Source: Sthenelais limicola
Lineage: Eukaryota; Annelida; Polychaeta; Phyllodocida; Sigalionidae
Length of the DNA: 64,000 bases
Assembly: GCA_942159475.1 (NCBI GenBank)
Contig: OW804096.1
Coordinates: forward strand, 90,375,784 to 90,439,783
Reading direction: 5' to 3'
Of the stretch, positions 48,253 to 61,600 are shown in pieces (position 1 is the first letter of the stretch; every line of letters starts with the position of its first letter). The notes below the pieces were generated by a model. The model was not told where the DNA came from and made no database searches. It saw only the letters and a list, made by a program, of their open reading frames with translations. The translations under genes and the position numbers were made by a program.

Positions 48253-51130
48253 CTGCAAATAAATAACAAATGATACTCAGAATTGTATAGTCAATTTACT
48301 CACCAACACATGTAAAAATGATCTTCAATCTGTATTAGCAAAAAATTCAAAGCGGATGAGCAGCAATTAGTGTGGCATTCAGTCAATCAAAGCTAATTTT
48401 ATTCACCGATTGGTCAGTTTAAGTAAGGGGTGTACTTCAGTTTACGTGGTACACCACATAATGGCTCGTTCCCTTTTTGCCTGAAATCATTTTGACAAAA
48501 TTGACAATTGCATGGGTAAGTAACTAACATTCATAAATCTAAGCAACAGACCAGGGGCAGGTCAAGAGAACGCCCATTGGCGGGCGGGGGCGGGGCTACG
48601 CCTGGTCGCGCAGAGGTCCAGGTCTGCTAGGGGGTCCGGGTGCATATCCCCCGGAAAATTTTGAAATTAGTTTTTGGGGGAATTTGGCACATTTTCGAGC
48701 ACAAAATTAAGTATCACATGCAAAGAGTGCTAATTTGTTAAGTTTTGAAGGGACCCTTAACTGTCGTCAGAAATTACAATATTATAATGTGATATACGTC
48801 ACAAGATCGCCTCCCGAACGCCCGAGACGTGTTGATTTTGGCGTCGGGAAGGTAGATTTTTAATCTACATACATGTCTTTTGGATGGGTAGATTTTTGGA
48901 CTAACGTTAGCGTACCGTCTCATATTTGCTAAGTATTTAATTTGCCCCAGACCTACCGGCAATAAAAACTATAAAATTGATCGTCATTTCTTTGAATCTC
49001 CTTCTGTATAGTGACCATTAAATACTAAAGAAAGTTATTATTCAATAGATTTATTATTAAGCAATATTGATGACATATACAGGGAGTTTCAGATTATAAA
49101 GATGTCATCTAAATGTTTAGGCTAAAGGGGGTCTGAAACTACTGGGCAGGTGGAATTTTTAGGTGGGCAGGTAGATTTTAAATTAACTTGCCCGGGGGCA
49201 GGTTGATAATTTGGATCTTGTCGCACCCTGATTTATGTGGACGCATTTAAGGGAGTTAAAATAATTGCTGCCACTCCCTCAATTCAGACCCTAAGGACAT
49301 TAATCAACATTAATTTTACTCATCATTCTTGTTCGTTGCGTAGGATTGTGGCCCACAAGGCCTATAAATTATAACATATAGCACGGATGAGCTGCTTCTT
49401 ATCTAGTTGACAACCTTATCTATTTTACTTTACAAACACATTTTCTGAATATTTAGCAATTGTACACGAAGAAAACTGGAACACGACAGGATATAATTAG
49501 GGAGAATAACGGTACTCTTTCATGGCACAGTACCTGCGGAAATTAACACCAACCGTCGCAGATGCTAAGCCTAAGAGTAAGAATAAAAAAAAGTCCTATT
49601 AGAGTAGCCATCGCAAGTTATGAGCTGAGTTTAGGAATTCATCGCTATTCAGATGAGCAGAATTTACAATTTTGTCACAAGCAAAATACCTATATTACCT
49701 GTACGTTCTGGTTCTATGAAAAACCGCACGTAGATTATTTGGCAGTGTCAAGTAGGTCAATACTATTAGGCCTATACATAGAGCTGCTCATCATGTCCAT
49801 GATACCATTTTTTCATGTATAATGTGCGGTATTCTATTTCGTTTACAATTTAAGTTCTTGACCAGCTGACAAAATAATTCCAAATAGGACCAATTATATG
49901 CAAACTGATGTTGAGAAAATGAACCAATCTTGCTTTAAAAAGTAAAAAAAAAAACATGTGTCCTGGTTAAAAACTCATGTCATAATCGAATAGGCCTATA
50001 CATCACTATTCTACTATTTTATACCAATTATGTCATAGTGCCTAGCCCTAGGCCTATTGTACATCAGTACAGGAATTATTCATCTTGATTATTACAATAC
50101 CGTAGCCTATGGAGTATGGGAGGCCTACACTAGGCTACAGACAAACTCAGATAGAACATCAGCACTGAATTATGAATTGAATACTGTTTACGCCAACATA
50201 TTTAGTAGTAGGTTCGATACGTTCAATACACTGACACAGGGACGATATATTTAGCCCCCCTTGCTAAGTCTAAGCCAGTCAGCTCACCGTGCAACATTGG
50301 CTCTACTGACACAAACCCAGCACGGCCATTTTCCTCGTTATCAACGTGAACCGAGTCGGGCTGAGACAGTGCCAACCCAAGGAATGATCAACATTCTATA
50401 TGGGAGAGGCCTGGCTGGATAGGTTTCAGATTGACAGCAATACACTACGGTACGGTATGTCACAATCCCAGCCTAGAGTGCCTTGTGTTGATATGTAATA
50501 ACACATTAACAACGGTGAACACTATCGTGTCGTGGGGATAGTGGTAATGTTGGCAATAATAATTATGGAAGCCTGTCAAATTCACGGCCTGTCCAAATTC
50601 GGGTGCGTTCTTGCCTTGTAGGCTAACATTTGAAATCATGTCACGAAACACCACCGAGCATAGACGGCGGGCGGGAAGCACATTTGTTTAGTAGCACAGC
50701 ACCAGACAGGGGATGGACATCAGGGTGCTCGAGAAGAAACAAAACACGGAGATACAACTCACCAAGCATAGGCAAACAGCAACTGTGCATCGTTAATCCA
50801 CATAGAAACACTCTCAATTTCGTCGGAATGTAAGATGTCCTTGGCAAAATGTCACAGGGCATCTCTAGCTCGTTCGCCGCCACATTGGCAGGATTTTACA
50901 TCAATGCCCGTATGTGGGTCAGAGTTTTATGCTAATGAGGCAGCGCACTCTCAGTGTGGTGAGTGTAGGCATCTCCATACCCTATGTCAACCTCTCGGTC
51001 AAATCATTACCAATACAACCAATGTGTCAGGGTGTATATCACTTATTTACCCTGCCGAACAAACTTTCTCGCTATACTTCCCATCCAACTTTCCATTCCA
51101 GTCATAATTAACATATGTCACCTCGTTTGA
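48253..51130. other. Upstream region and probable 5' intron of the zinc-finger gene
   Basis: The acceptor at 48253-48254 on the minus strand implies a 5' non-coding exon to the right. The more CG-containing stretch around 50600-50950 would suit a promoter and first exon, but I see no decisive signal. The part 48552-49232 is repeat-like (GC-rich start, several GGTAGATTTTT and GGGCAGGT units). No supported coding region is present. Confidence 0.4.
48552..49232. repeat. Repeat-like block with CAGGG ends
   Basis: The block starts CAGGGGCAGGTCAAGA and ends with the reverse complement of CAGGGTGCGACAAGA, a weak inverted match. Inside are recurring GGTAGATTTTT and GTGGGCAGGT units near both ends. 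It resembles a third hAT-like family with sub-terminal repeats, but no target duplication is visible, so the borders are uncertain. Confidence 0.4.
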
Positions 51131-54100
51131 CGTAGTGCCAGAGAGAAATTGAGCCATAGGCAGTGTTGAGAAGAACCGCCAGTGGCAGCGAGCGCGAGGC
51201 GATAATAGGGGCTGATGGCAAGAAGATCACAACCAGCGATACTGTTGTCGGGTGTTAAAAATGACCAAGAATTTGTTCACTTTGTAACGGAAAAAACTAA
51301 ACTTAGTTTTTGGGAAATGTGAATGCCTAAATGAAACTTGCAGTTTTTAATCAGCATTTTGTCTGATCGGGTAACATAGCCTCGATCACAGGCAGCTTCT
51401 TAGCAATTTGGGTCTACTGCTTGGGACGTCATCTTGTGTTAAAGTTCTCAACTACGATTCTTCAACCGCGCCCCCTGTAGGGTTTTGTGTGCTCAAACAA
51501 AGAAAAATGGTATGTGAGACATCAGAGGCCAGTGCTAGTGGGGTGGGAGCGGTGGGAGCGGTGTAACATTTGAACTGTAATTTAACAGTAACTCCATACA
51601 TCGCCAATTAACCCACCGGTCCAAGAGATGGGGAAATCTTTAATTATTAAATATACAGTACCGTACTAATTAAGTATTCTAATTTTTATTTTATGACTGA
51701 TTCTCACGAAATGGGTCCAAGGGGTATTTTAGCGTACCGTACCGGTTTTCAGTACCCCACTGGGCTTACAGTTAGAACTATGCTATTTTCTCGTTTCTTT
51801 TTCCCCCCATAATATAGAACTCGCTGTAAGCTTTCTTGCCATATGGGTAAGATTTTCAGAAAATGCACAATCTACAGTTCTACACATCCCTCAAATTCTG
51901 CTAAATTAGAGTGGAAAATAAATACTGAGTAGAATACTGAGTAGGCCTATATCTGAGTGTAGCCTATTCTGTATTGTATTCATTCAATAAATCTGTCTGG
52001 TTAAACTGGTTGAACTGTATTTTAAACCTGATTTTCGTCTTAAATTTCGGTTATTTGAGATTGGTGAAGGCCAATTGTACATTTTCTGAAAACTTGACCC
52101 ATATAATGATTTCTTGCCATATAGTGTCTGTTTGTGATATCTTTCAAAGATAATTCTGCTTATATTAGAAATTCATGAAAATAAGTAGGCCTACCGTATT
52201 TTTGAAAGTGGAATTCATTATTGGGTATACGGTAGGCCTACAGTATTTTTTAAATGAAACATTTTAGGGACTGTAATTGTTTAGGAGAAACATTCCACAA
52301 CATTGCGGTTGTGTTTCCTGATGAACGATAAGACAATCTTTGGAACTTTAAATTTTTTTAACATATTTGTCATGGCAAAAATGACCTAATATCATGGGAT
52401 ACTCTCTATTGATTTGAATAAGAAATAACTCGCACATTCAGCTTATAATACGGTAGGTCTGTCTTTGCAATCAAGTTTTAGATACCGGTACCGTATTGAC
52501 CTGAATCATTCCAGTGTAAATGATCGAATGATCGACCTGCAGTCGAGGATTCACTAAGGTACCGTATCTGATAGAAGCCGCCGTACAGTAGAAACTTCAA
52601 AATACCGGTAGGCTACAGTACATGGACCTTGGGTGTTTTATTGGGATTCGTCTAACGACTTTAGGATTTAAAAGAAAAGGCAGAAACATTTTCACTTTCG
52701 TCTGTTTATTGCCCCTCTCACGGGAATCTCAATGATAGAGTACCAATAAATTGACGGAGATGGTCTCAGAAATGAATAAATAAGCCGTCTACAGTTTATC
52801 GATATACCCCAGGATACTCAAACTACTGAGGAAGTATATTACCTTCGTGCAGCATAATATCATAGTATGCGATAATACACATATATGTCTAAATGTAAAT
52901 ATCCAGGTATAAGCGCCTTCCATACCTCTGAAAACATTGGCAAGATGAGACAAAATTGGTGTCAATAAAAGACAGCATGTTTCAATAAATAAATGAGCAC
53001 ACGAATTCTCTTAGGGATAACTCACCGATGCCAGGGGAGGTTCATGCATACCCATGGACTACGCGTATAGCAATACATTTAGATGCTTCTATTTACATGC
53101 ATTGTATTTACACTCATAAATAGCTGCTCTTCCTTTACAGGGTACTGGTTATAATGTATAGAGTTTTAAGAATAATCAGAGCAGCAAAATAAATTAATAT
53201 AAGATAATTTGCGTTGGTCATATATGGTACCATCTTGGCGGTCTCATATTAACGGCTAATCGAATAGTAGGAATATGTCAGAAGAAAGCCAATCCTATCT
53301 TCAATTAGAATATATAATTATTCTCGTGCGTTTAATTTACCATTTTTCCAGACATATATCTTTAGGAAACACACCATCTAGCATCAAAAACAGTGATAAT
53401 TGCGTGATCCGAAATTTACTGGCATGTACCATGTACCATGGAGTGAACACATACTGTTTACGAGGGAGGTATACCAATGTACAAGTCAATCCCTGTCTTG
53501 ACAATTATTACCGATTTTGATTTACCAACACTGTATAAAAACTAACCTTTTAAAACTTGCGGCAGCACAAGCTATAACAACCTTTATTTTGTCAAAGTAA
53601 ATGCCCCGGTATGAGAAAAGTAGAAATTCACATTTCAATCAGATAACAGTCAAATCAACGTTATTTTCCCATAGATCGAACCAGATGATACTACTAAACA
53701 ATGGGAATGAGAATGTAAGAGCGGGTTGAGGTTGACATACCTATTTACAATTTTACATCATAAGATAGTATAGAGCCTTCGTATTCTAATCATTCATATT
53801 CAGGGCAGAATCATAATTTACATGATACTATATTGCTATCAGTGAAGGGCTAAACTTTAACAATGTGGTTATTATATTAACATTACAACGGTCATGATCC
53901 CCATACAGAAAGGCACTACTTTAATTTTTTTATAAAAACAGTATGCGTTGATACTTGTTTACATCCTATGGCAACCGCTTCTTTAGTGATATAAAAGTCC
54001 CTTCAAGGAAATTACCCACAGCAATGAAAACTGCAGTTGAGTACATGATTATCGGTCAAAAGAAAACTCATCACATTTACAACAGCATAAAAAGTATCTT

Positions 54101-55649
54101 TTACGTATGAGCTAGAAAGGCCCCAGCAATAGAAAGTACAACCTGTAAGGAGTACATGGAATATTTTTTATACTGAATTCGACATTACCTTGGAGCAATC
54201 AAGTTTTGTGAGATGAAGTTTTCGACGTATCAAAAAAATGCGAACACACTTCATACTATTTGCTTTCAAATTATCGTCAGCAACACAAATGAACCAAATG
54301 GCTATTCACAATAACAGTTTACTAGTAGCACCATCTTCATTCAGAATCATGTAGGTTGTATGCGTTACCATACATGTTGACATACTAAACAGCCATCATA
54401 TCCTAGACAGACCTTTCCATCTATATTTAATGAACACTAACAGCAATTGATAAACAAATCGGGACTACATGAGACCAAGTAGTGCACAATTTTCTCTTTT
54501 ACAAAATATAATAGAATACAGAAAGAGGTATAGGATCGGGACTGATTCGCAGGTGAGTATGATTTGTAATTTACAATTTAACGAGCCATGATAATTTGAA
54601 AAAATATAGCCATGGTTCCTGAGCTGGAAGTCTTCGGTTCCCACAGCACAACTCACACTAACACCATGCTCAGCAGTCCGATATAGACTGAGCGGTTTAC
54701 AATGGAAACAAGATAAAATGATTGGTTTAATAATAAAAGTTACTGATAAGGATAAAATTGTGTTATAACTACCGATTACTTATGAGTCAAATACAGTATG
54801 TGTAGCATTGGGGGACATGTTCTCCATAGGGTTGCATGAGTTGCAGATTTGGACTGCTCAAACTCACATTAAGATATTTACAGGTTAATTTCTTAGAATG
54901 CCTCTGTAATTTTAATCAGAGGAAGAGCAGAAAGTTTGCCGAAACCACAATGAAGTGCAACATATTCATATCAAGACAAATACTTTGTCATTTAACAATC
55001 AAAGTTTAAAGCCAGTACATCCCAGTCCTCCAAGAGAAGCGATAAATCAGCTAAATATGAAACTCAAAAATAAAATAATTGATTCTCCAAAAGGAGGTAA
55101 AATATTAAAAAAAAAAGTTCAGCAAATACAAAAATGAAAAATGAGTTCGTTCTTTAAAAGAAATAACTGGCAGTCCAGCTCAATCAACATTCATCTATAT
55201 GAAATTGAACATAATCGAATGAGATAAACCTGACCACATACTCATACAATTTTGTCAAGAAATAAAGATATCTCCAAGGAGATAATCACTAGAATCGTCA
55301 CAGAATTTAAGAATATTTATCCTACACCACATGAAATGCTGCATGTAGAATCGACACAACCTGTGGTCACAAAGTAATCCAAATCAAGCAAAAAGAAAAT
55401 CACCCCCAAAAACAGTGAAGTGCCAACTTTTGTATACATTTTTCATATTCAGAATTATCACTAACCATTAACAACCGAATGATACTCATAAGACTGGTAA
55501 ATTATTGTGGTTCAAAAAAACATAGCCCCTAGGAACGATGTACGTGTGGTGTAAGACAGTATAGCACTTGTCCCTTGGGAGTGAAGGGAGGTGGGAAAAG
55601 ATGTACTTCTGTGGTTAATATAGAATTAAAGAATTATGCCAGGTTAATC
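51130..55649. other. Intergenic sequence and possible 3' UTR of the RasGAP gene
   Basis: No supported coding exon. The left half is rich in short palindromes of the TACCGTA/CCGGTA and GTAGGCCTAC types. The right half is A-rich and could be the 3' UTR of the minus-strand RasGAP gene. One minus-strand AATAAA (TTTATT at 53583-53588) would give a 3' UTR of about 2 kb. This is a guess from composition. Confidence 0.35.
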
Positions 55650-58600
55650 TTAGCAGGAGCTGGTCTTGAACGGGCCACCTTCGGCGAGTGTTAGAGTGTA
55701 TGGTTTGCTTCCCATAGCACCGTTGGGTTTGTGTGAACGCTCCTTGAGTTGGTTGAGAGCAGACATGAGTCGCGCGTTGGCCATGTCAAGTGATGTCAAG
55801 CGCCTCTCCTGGTTCTCTATAACATTCTGCTTGTCAGCTAACGCAGAGTGAAGGTGTTGCTGTTCATGTCGTAGTTCATCCTCTGCTTTGATTAACCTGG
55901 AATTAAAAAGCAAATATATATATATATAGTCTTAGATAAACAATATTTATATTCCTTCACATCTAAGAGAATGAACAAGAGGATATGGGCATGTGGCCAT
56001 CAATAATAGCCACATGAGGCGGAGCTTGTGGACTATATAGTCAATCATTAAGTCAGGAAAGTCAATCTTAAGTCAGAATAGTCAATCAGAAAGTCAATCG
56101 GAAAGTCAGAAAAGTCAAGTTGAATTGGAAGGTCAAAATAGTCAATCAAAAAGTCAATCAGAAAGTCAGAAAAGTCAAAATAGTCAATCAGAAAGTCGAA
56201 ATAGTCAATCAAAAAGTCAAAATAGTCAATCGTTAAGTCAGAAAAGTCAATTGTTAACTAAGAATAGTCAACCATAAAGTCAGGAAAGTCTATTGGAAAG
56301 TCGAAATAGTCAATTGGAAAGTCAAAATAGTCAATTGAAAAGTCAGAATGGTCAATTAAAAAGTCATTTTGTGGTTAGGAGCAAGACCATAGACAAGGCA
56401 GATGGAAAAAAAATAATAAACAAAATTCTGTCCTAATGGGATTTTAATGACATTTGAGGTTTGGTGTGTTTCAATGACATTTTACGGTTAGGGGCAAGAC
56501 CCTAGACAAGGCAGATGAAAAAAAAAATAATAAAAAAATTCCGTCCTAATGGGATTTTAGTGACATTTGCTGTTTGGAAAGACAGACAGAGAGATATTAC
56601 CATTACACAACTTTCCTTGTATTTGATCTAAAAATTCCGTTCGAAGGTTGATTTGATTCTCACACTGTAAGCAGTACAGTTGTTCTAGGACTGTAAATAT
56701 ATATCCCATCTAAAAAAAGTTCTGAAAAAGGATATGCCAAATCTGACTCACATCTGGTCGGAATTAAGTTGATTATCTTGGCATCGGCCTTAATGACTCC
56801 TTATTGACCATGTCTGTGATAAAGGGAGGAGATAAGGGGAGGAGGGGAAGTGGTGGTGGTGGTGGTGATGGAGGACAGAGAGCAGAGAGCAGAGAGCGTG
56901 AGAAGAGAGTGTCAGGGAGTGTGAGAGACACTTGTATTAGCTGTAAAATGTAAAGAAATGATTTCGAATTATTATTTTATCAAATTGTTAATAATAGGTG
57001 TAGAATTGCCATTCAAACTGCAACTTTCTCTGCCATTCTTATAAAATGCCAGGATATCTATCTATTCCTAAAGATAGAGAGGGGGTTGAAAGTAGATGAA
57101 CTTTGTTAAGATAATATATATCGATTCTCTAAAGGTGAGAGACACTTGTATTAACTGTATAATGTAAAGAAATGGTTTCGAATTTTATTAAATCATTAAT
57201 AATAGGTGTAGAATTACCATTCAAACTGCAACTTTCTTCTTTTTCACTCACACATGCCATTCTTATAAAATGTAACCTGTATTTATAGAGGGAATAACCC
57301 ACTTGCGAGTAGCGTGAAAATGGCCGGTGGTGGCGCTGAAGTCGGCCACCTTGTTGCTAGGTCTGGGATGCTCATCCATAGCAACCACTCAGAGCATAGG
57401 CTTAATGAATATATTTCGTGGAGAAAATTATATAAATCGTTAACTTAATCATCACCCTGGACAGAATTTGTTGCACCCCTATAGCTATGGTTCATACACT
57501 ACACTACATGTATATCATTTCAAGATCATGATATTAGCAAAATTATGCATGGTTGTATACTCTGTCTGTTAGGTTAGGTATATGCCCGAGTACAGTTCTA
57601 CTTTTTAATGATAAGTGTGGTGTCGTCGTTATTTGTGACATGCTTTTAGGTGTTATATTAAGGCCAAACTATATTAACTACATCACATTAAAAGCAACAG
57701 ATGTTCTGAAGTAGGCCTACTTGGAACTATGCTATGTTTGCATCGTGTTTGCATCGTGGGCCTATATGTAGACAAAATATTTGACCCTCGATCCAGGCTC
57801 CTGGTCCGAGATTAGGGTCCCGCAGAGAAGGCTAGGGCCAATGGGGCTTGTACCTCCCGTCAACAACACTTCCAAGTCAGGGCAACCACCTCTGAGACAT
57901 CCTAACTTTCCCCATCACATACCTTTGCGCCTACTAGCTCTTACTTATACTTGGTAATGCCATACAAGTATTGCAATGTTAGGATCCTCATCTCTGCATT
58001 ATTAGAGCAAACTAGCAGACAAAAGTGACAAGATTTAGCGATGTTTACACGTTGCTTCTACCGCGTTCTAGCATAGCTTAGTGGTCAATCCACCCTGTGA
58101 CCCCGTGAGCTTCCAAGACACTCGCGCGTTGCCATGGTAACCCCCGTGCGACCGTGAGCTACCGTGGTACTTGGAAATAGGTTATTAGAACAAGATTTCG
58201 CAGGCACATGAACACTGAATTAATTAATTCATAACACCTGGCCCAGTGCCACAGCCGGGAAAGAGGCCCCCATATGGGGGTTACAGCCCAGGGCCTGGTG
58301 CGCGGGTTACAGCCCAGGCCAAGGCCAGCTCCAGGGATGCAAGTTGGGGTATTCAAAATTGACGGAAAATGTTCTGAGATAAAAATATGGTCCACAAAGT
58401 GCTTACAACTGAAAGAAGTATACATATAGACATATATTCGAAAAGAATATTAGCTTAATAGAGCTAGCTAAACAGGTTGATAGGCAGGCACTGAGCTGCT
58501 GCTGCCACCCACACTGACTACCGTCTGCTGGGCCGTCAGCCCCTGCGCCCGGTAGTCGTGTACGGGGATTCCCCTCCGCTAAGCTGAATTCCGCTAAACT

Positions 58601-61600
58601 CCCGATGCTATCACTCTACCGAGTTGCTAGCGGAACCTTGGCTGACAGGGGGGTGACGCAGGCGGCCACTAGTACATGGCTTTCCCTATATTCCAATGCA
58701 AGGTTTGAGTCTACTCTGGGGTAGATGGACATGGTATTCAGTCAGTCCATTAACGATAAACCTTTTTTAACGTTTTTAAAGGTAATTTGACGAAATTAAT
58801 TACACATTTTGCTAATGAGGAGATAAACGGAAATCCGTCAACTGACGGACAACTTGCATCCCTGCAGCTCACTATAGTTTAGCGCCCTATTCCTTGACAA
58901 GAAAGTGGGGGGAAGTGGGGGTAAGATGTGATCTCTTGACCATTAAATGTCACCCACCACCGCCTATGGCGGTAGACTAGAACGGGATGAGAGATCTGAT
59001 ATCCTATTACTGCTAAGACAAGAGGAATTATCATCCCAATTTGGTCGAGGGGGCAGAGTCATACCATAATCCAGCTGTTCTTTTATGAGGGTGTTAACAG
59101 ATTAACAAGAACTAGTGGCCATTCCTTCATCCACTCCTCGACATCAGAGAGAAAACACCGGTGTCTAATTAACCTGTCATAAACTATACTAGGAGTTATC
59201 AGCCGGCCTGGCCTGGCCCATCTCTACTAGGAGTTATCAGCCAACCAATTACACGCCAATTACCCCCTTTGAGAGGGGAAAAGATCTGTCCTGCCCGACC
59301 GTTTTTTCCGACATTAGATAAATCCTATTTAAAGAAATAAATTTTAAAAAATTCTCCCACCATAGTTAGAAAGGTAATTTTCTAGGTCAGTCGAAAAATG
59401 AAACAAATAGGTTGGGGGAAAGGGGGGTAAAATGCCAAAAGGTGCAAAACAGGGAACAGGGACATTTTATAGTATATGTATAAAGGGGCCCTATCAGGGG
59501 GAAAAGTGAGAGTAAAAGCTCCGCTGACGCTCCGCTAACAATTAAAGTCCACGATATTTTAGTTACCGTAGATGTGCAATTCTACATTACAGATACCATA
59601 AATAAGCGATTTATTATATTTGCTTGATTTTGATAGTGGGATATTAGAGTGGCGTCATATTTCTTCTAATTCCTGTATTTGGCTTAACAATTCTTCTCTT
59701 CCCCGAATTTTGTATTACCCCCATTCAACCAGATTCAATTTGATTGTAAGCACATCTGATCAGCGTAGAGCCCTATTTTGCACCCTTTGTATTTTCGTCA
59801 TTGTAATATCAGTGCAAGCAGTTTTCAGTGCCTGATGGTGAATGACAGAAAATAAAACTTCTAAAGGTACCTTTGTATAATTCCGGTCATTTGCACATCT
59901 TGGGGCCTAATCTCACTCATCCCCGGCTCGTCTGTATGTTGACGTCGCTCCACCATAGGACTGCCCTCTTCGTCTTGACGCTCCAGTCTCTGTTGTGTCT
60001 CTTGGAGCATAGCCTGAGTTTCAGCCAGCTTTTGCCTCAGATGTACGAGCTCCGCTTCATACTATTAAAGGAAATTACCAAATTATATAAACGAACCATT
60101 TTTAATTAAGAGCACTAAATAGTGCCAAGGAATAAGATATAAAACTATATTATACTTTAAACATGAAACATTTATGAGCCTAACTCTGGGAAAACAGAAA
60201 TAGCGTTTTATCAAAACATCATTTCTCGTCGCCGTTATAGAAATTATACAGATAAACCCATAAATTGTGAATTCGTTCTGGGTCCCTTCGTCTACCTGCC
60301 TTGGGTTCAAACCTAGGCAATGAAATCAATGCAATGAATGCAATCCACTAATTTCCCTTCTGCTAACTAGTCTTCATGGATGGTATCAATATACACTCTT
60401 ATCTTTTTTTTTCATCTTACAATACAATTCTGTATACAGACTGACGTATTAACCGAATTTCTTAAAACGGACTGAATCGATATAAATTTAATAAAATGGG
60501 TTTCACTTAAGATCTACACATTTAGCAAAAAGAGTAACATACATCGGCTTTGGTCTTTTCTTGGGCGAGTCTTTCGCCCGCCTGATCATGATGTCGCGGA
60601 GACCTGTTCCCTCTTTTCCACACACCATGTGTTAGAGGATATGTCCGACCATCATATTCTCCTCTCTCCCCTGCGGCTTGGGTGAGTATAGTGTCTGCCG
60701 TGGCTATCCTCCGTATCTGTTGGTGGCTAGGCCGGTGTTGTGAAAACTCTGCACTCCTTGAGAACTCTCCAATCCTACGCGGTCGGTCTACCTCTGAATC
60801 AGAGGGAGACAGACCAAAGGCCACATTGCATTTAGAGTCCAATGAGTGAGAATGTGGGAGAGTGTGTTGGCCGAAGCCAGATTGCCTGGGATGGTTGGCA
60901 TTTCCCTGTAACCGTAACTCATCAGCACCGGTGTCTATTGAATCAGAACTGATTGACAAGCAGGAGCCAGCTTTGATAATGTGCTGGTCTGATGAGGTTT
61001 TCATGAGTTTATTCATAACTCCGTTTTGACTAGTGTAGAGGTAAGCTTTCTTTTTGTCTGGGAGTGAATGTGTCCCGGTATCACCCCCTAGGGATGAGAA
61101 GCTGCGCACCCGGGGCAGGGAACCTGTCCCGGATGACGATGAAGAAGTTTGTGTCTGGCAGTGGTTTTGGTGTTGGAACAAAGGGTTGGCAAAAGACAGA
61201 GGTTGCCGTCCAAGAGAGTTTGTTTCGGGCATGTTGACTCTGTTTTTGGGATAGCCTTTCCTACCAAAAGTTAAGGACTGGTAGCCTCGGTGCTCAGTGA
61301 TAGGACCTGAACCGGCTGAGGGCTGATGAGCTTCAGTCTCCGTAGAAGCGGTCTGTGTCTCGTCCGAGGGTCCATCATCCATGAACGATATCAAGTCAAT
61401 GTAATCTCCATTCACTAGTTCTGCAGCCGTCACTATTTTATTCCAGGACATGTTCACCTCTTGCTCGTTGAGGCGCTCAGTCCTAGGCATTGTGCTGCTG
61501 ACCCGAGCCACATTGTTCCCAGCTGCTGTTCTACTGGTGAGAGGACTAAAGAGAACATAGTCATCATAGGGTGGGCTAGCACCAGTACTACTGCCACCAC

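Noticed and set aside
48552..49232. Call of a third hAT element as certain
   Set aside because: Ends match weakly and flanks share no duplication (CAACAGAC versus ATTTATGT), so it is listed only as a repeat-like block.
56035..56366. Spaced AGTCA repeats that could suggest a CRISPR-like array
   Set aside because: Units are 12-15 bp with no unique spacers of constant length, and the host is an animal. It is a minisatellite.
58159..58425. 88-codon minus-strand frame with Trp/Pro/Cys
   Set aside because: It overlaps the transposon end and a small GGGTTACAGCCCAGG duplication, with no coding signature.
58555..58650. Possible tRNA-like A box (TAGCAACTCGG on the minus strand)
   Set aside because: No acceptable B box at the right distance and no tRNA fold, so a SINE or tRNA call is not supported.
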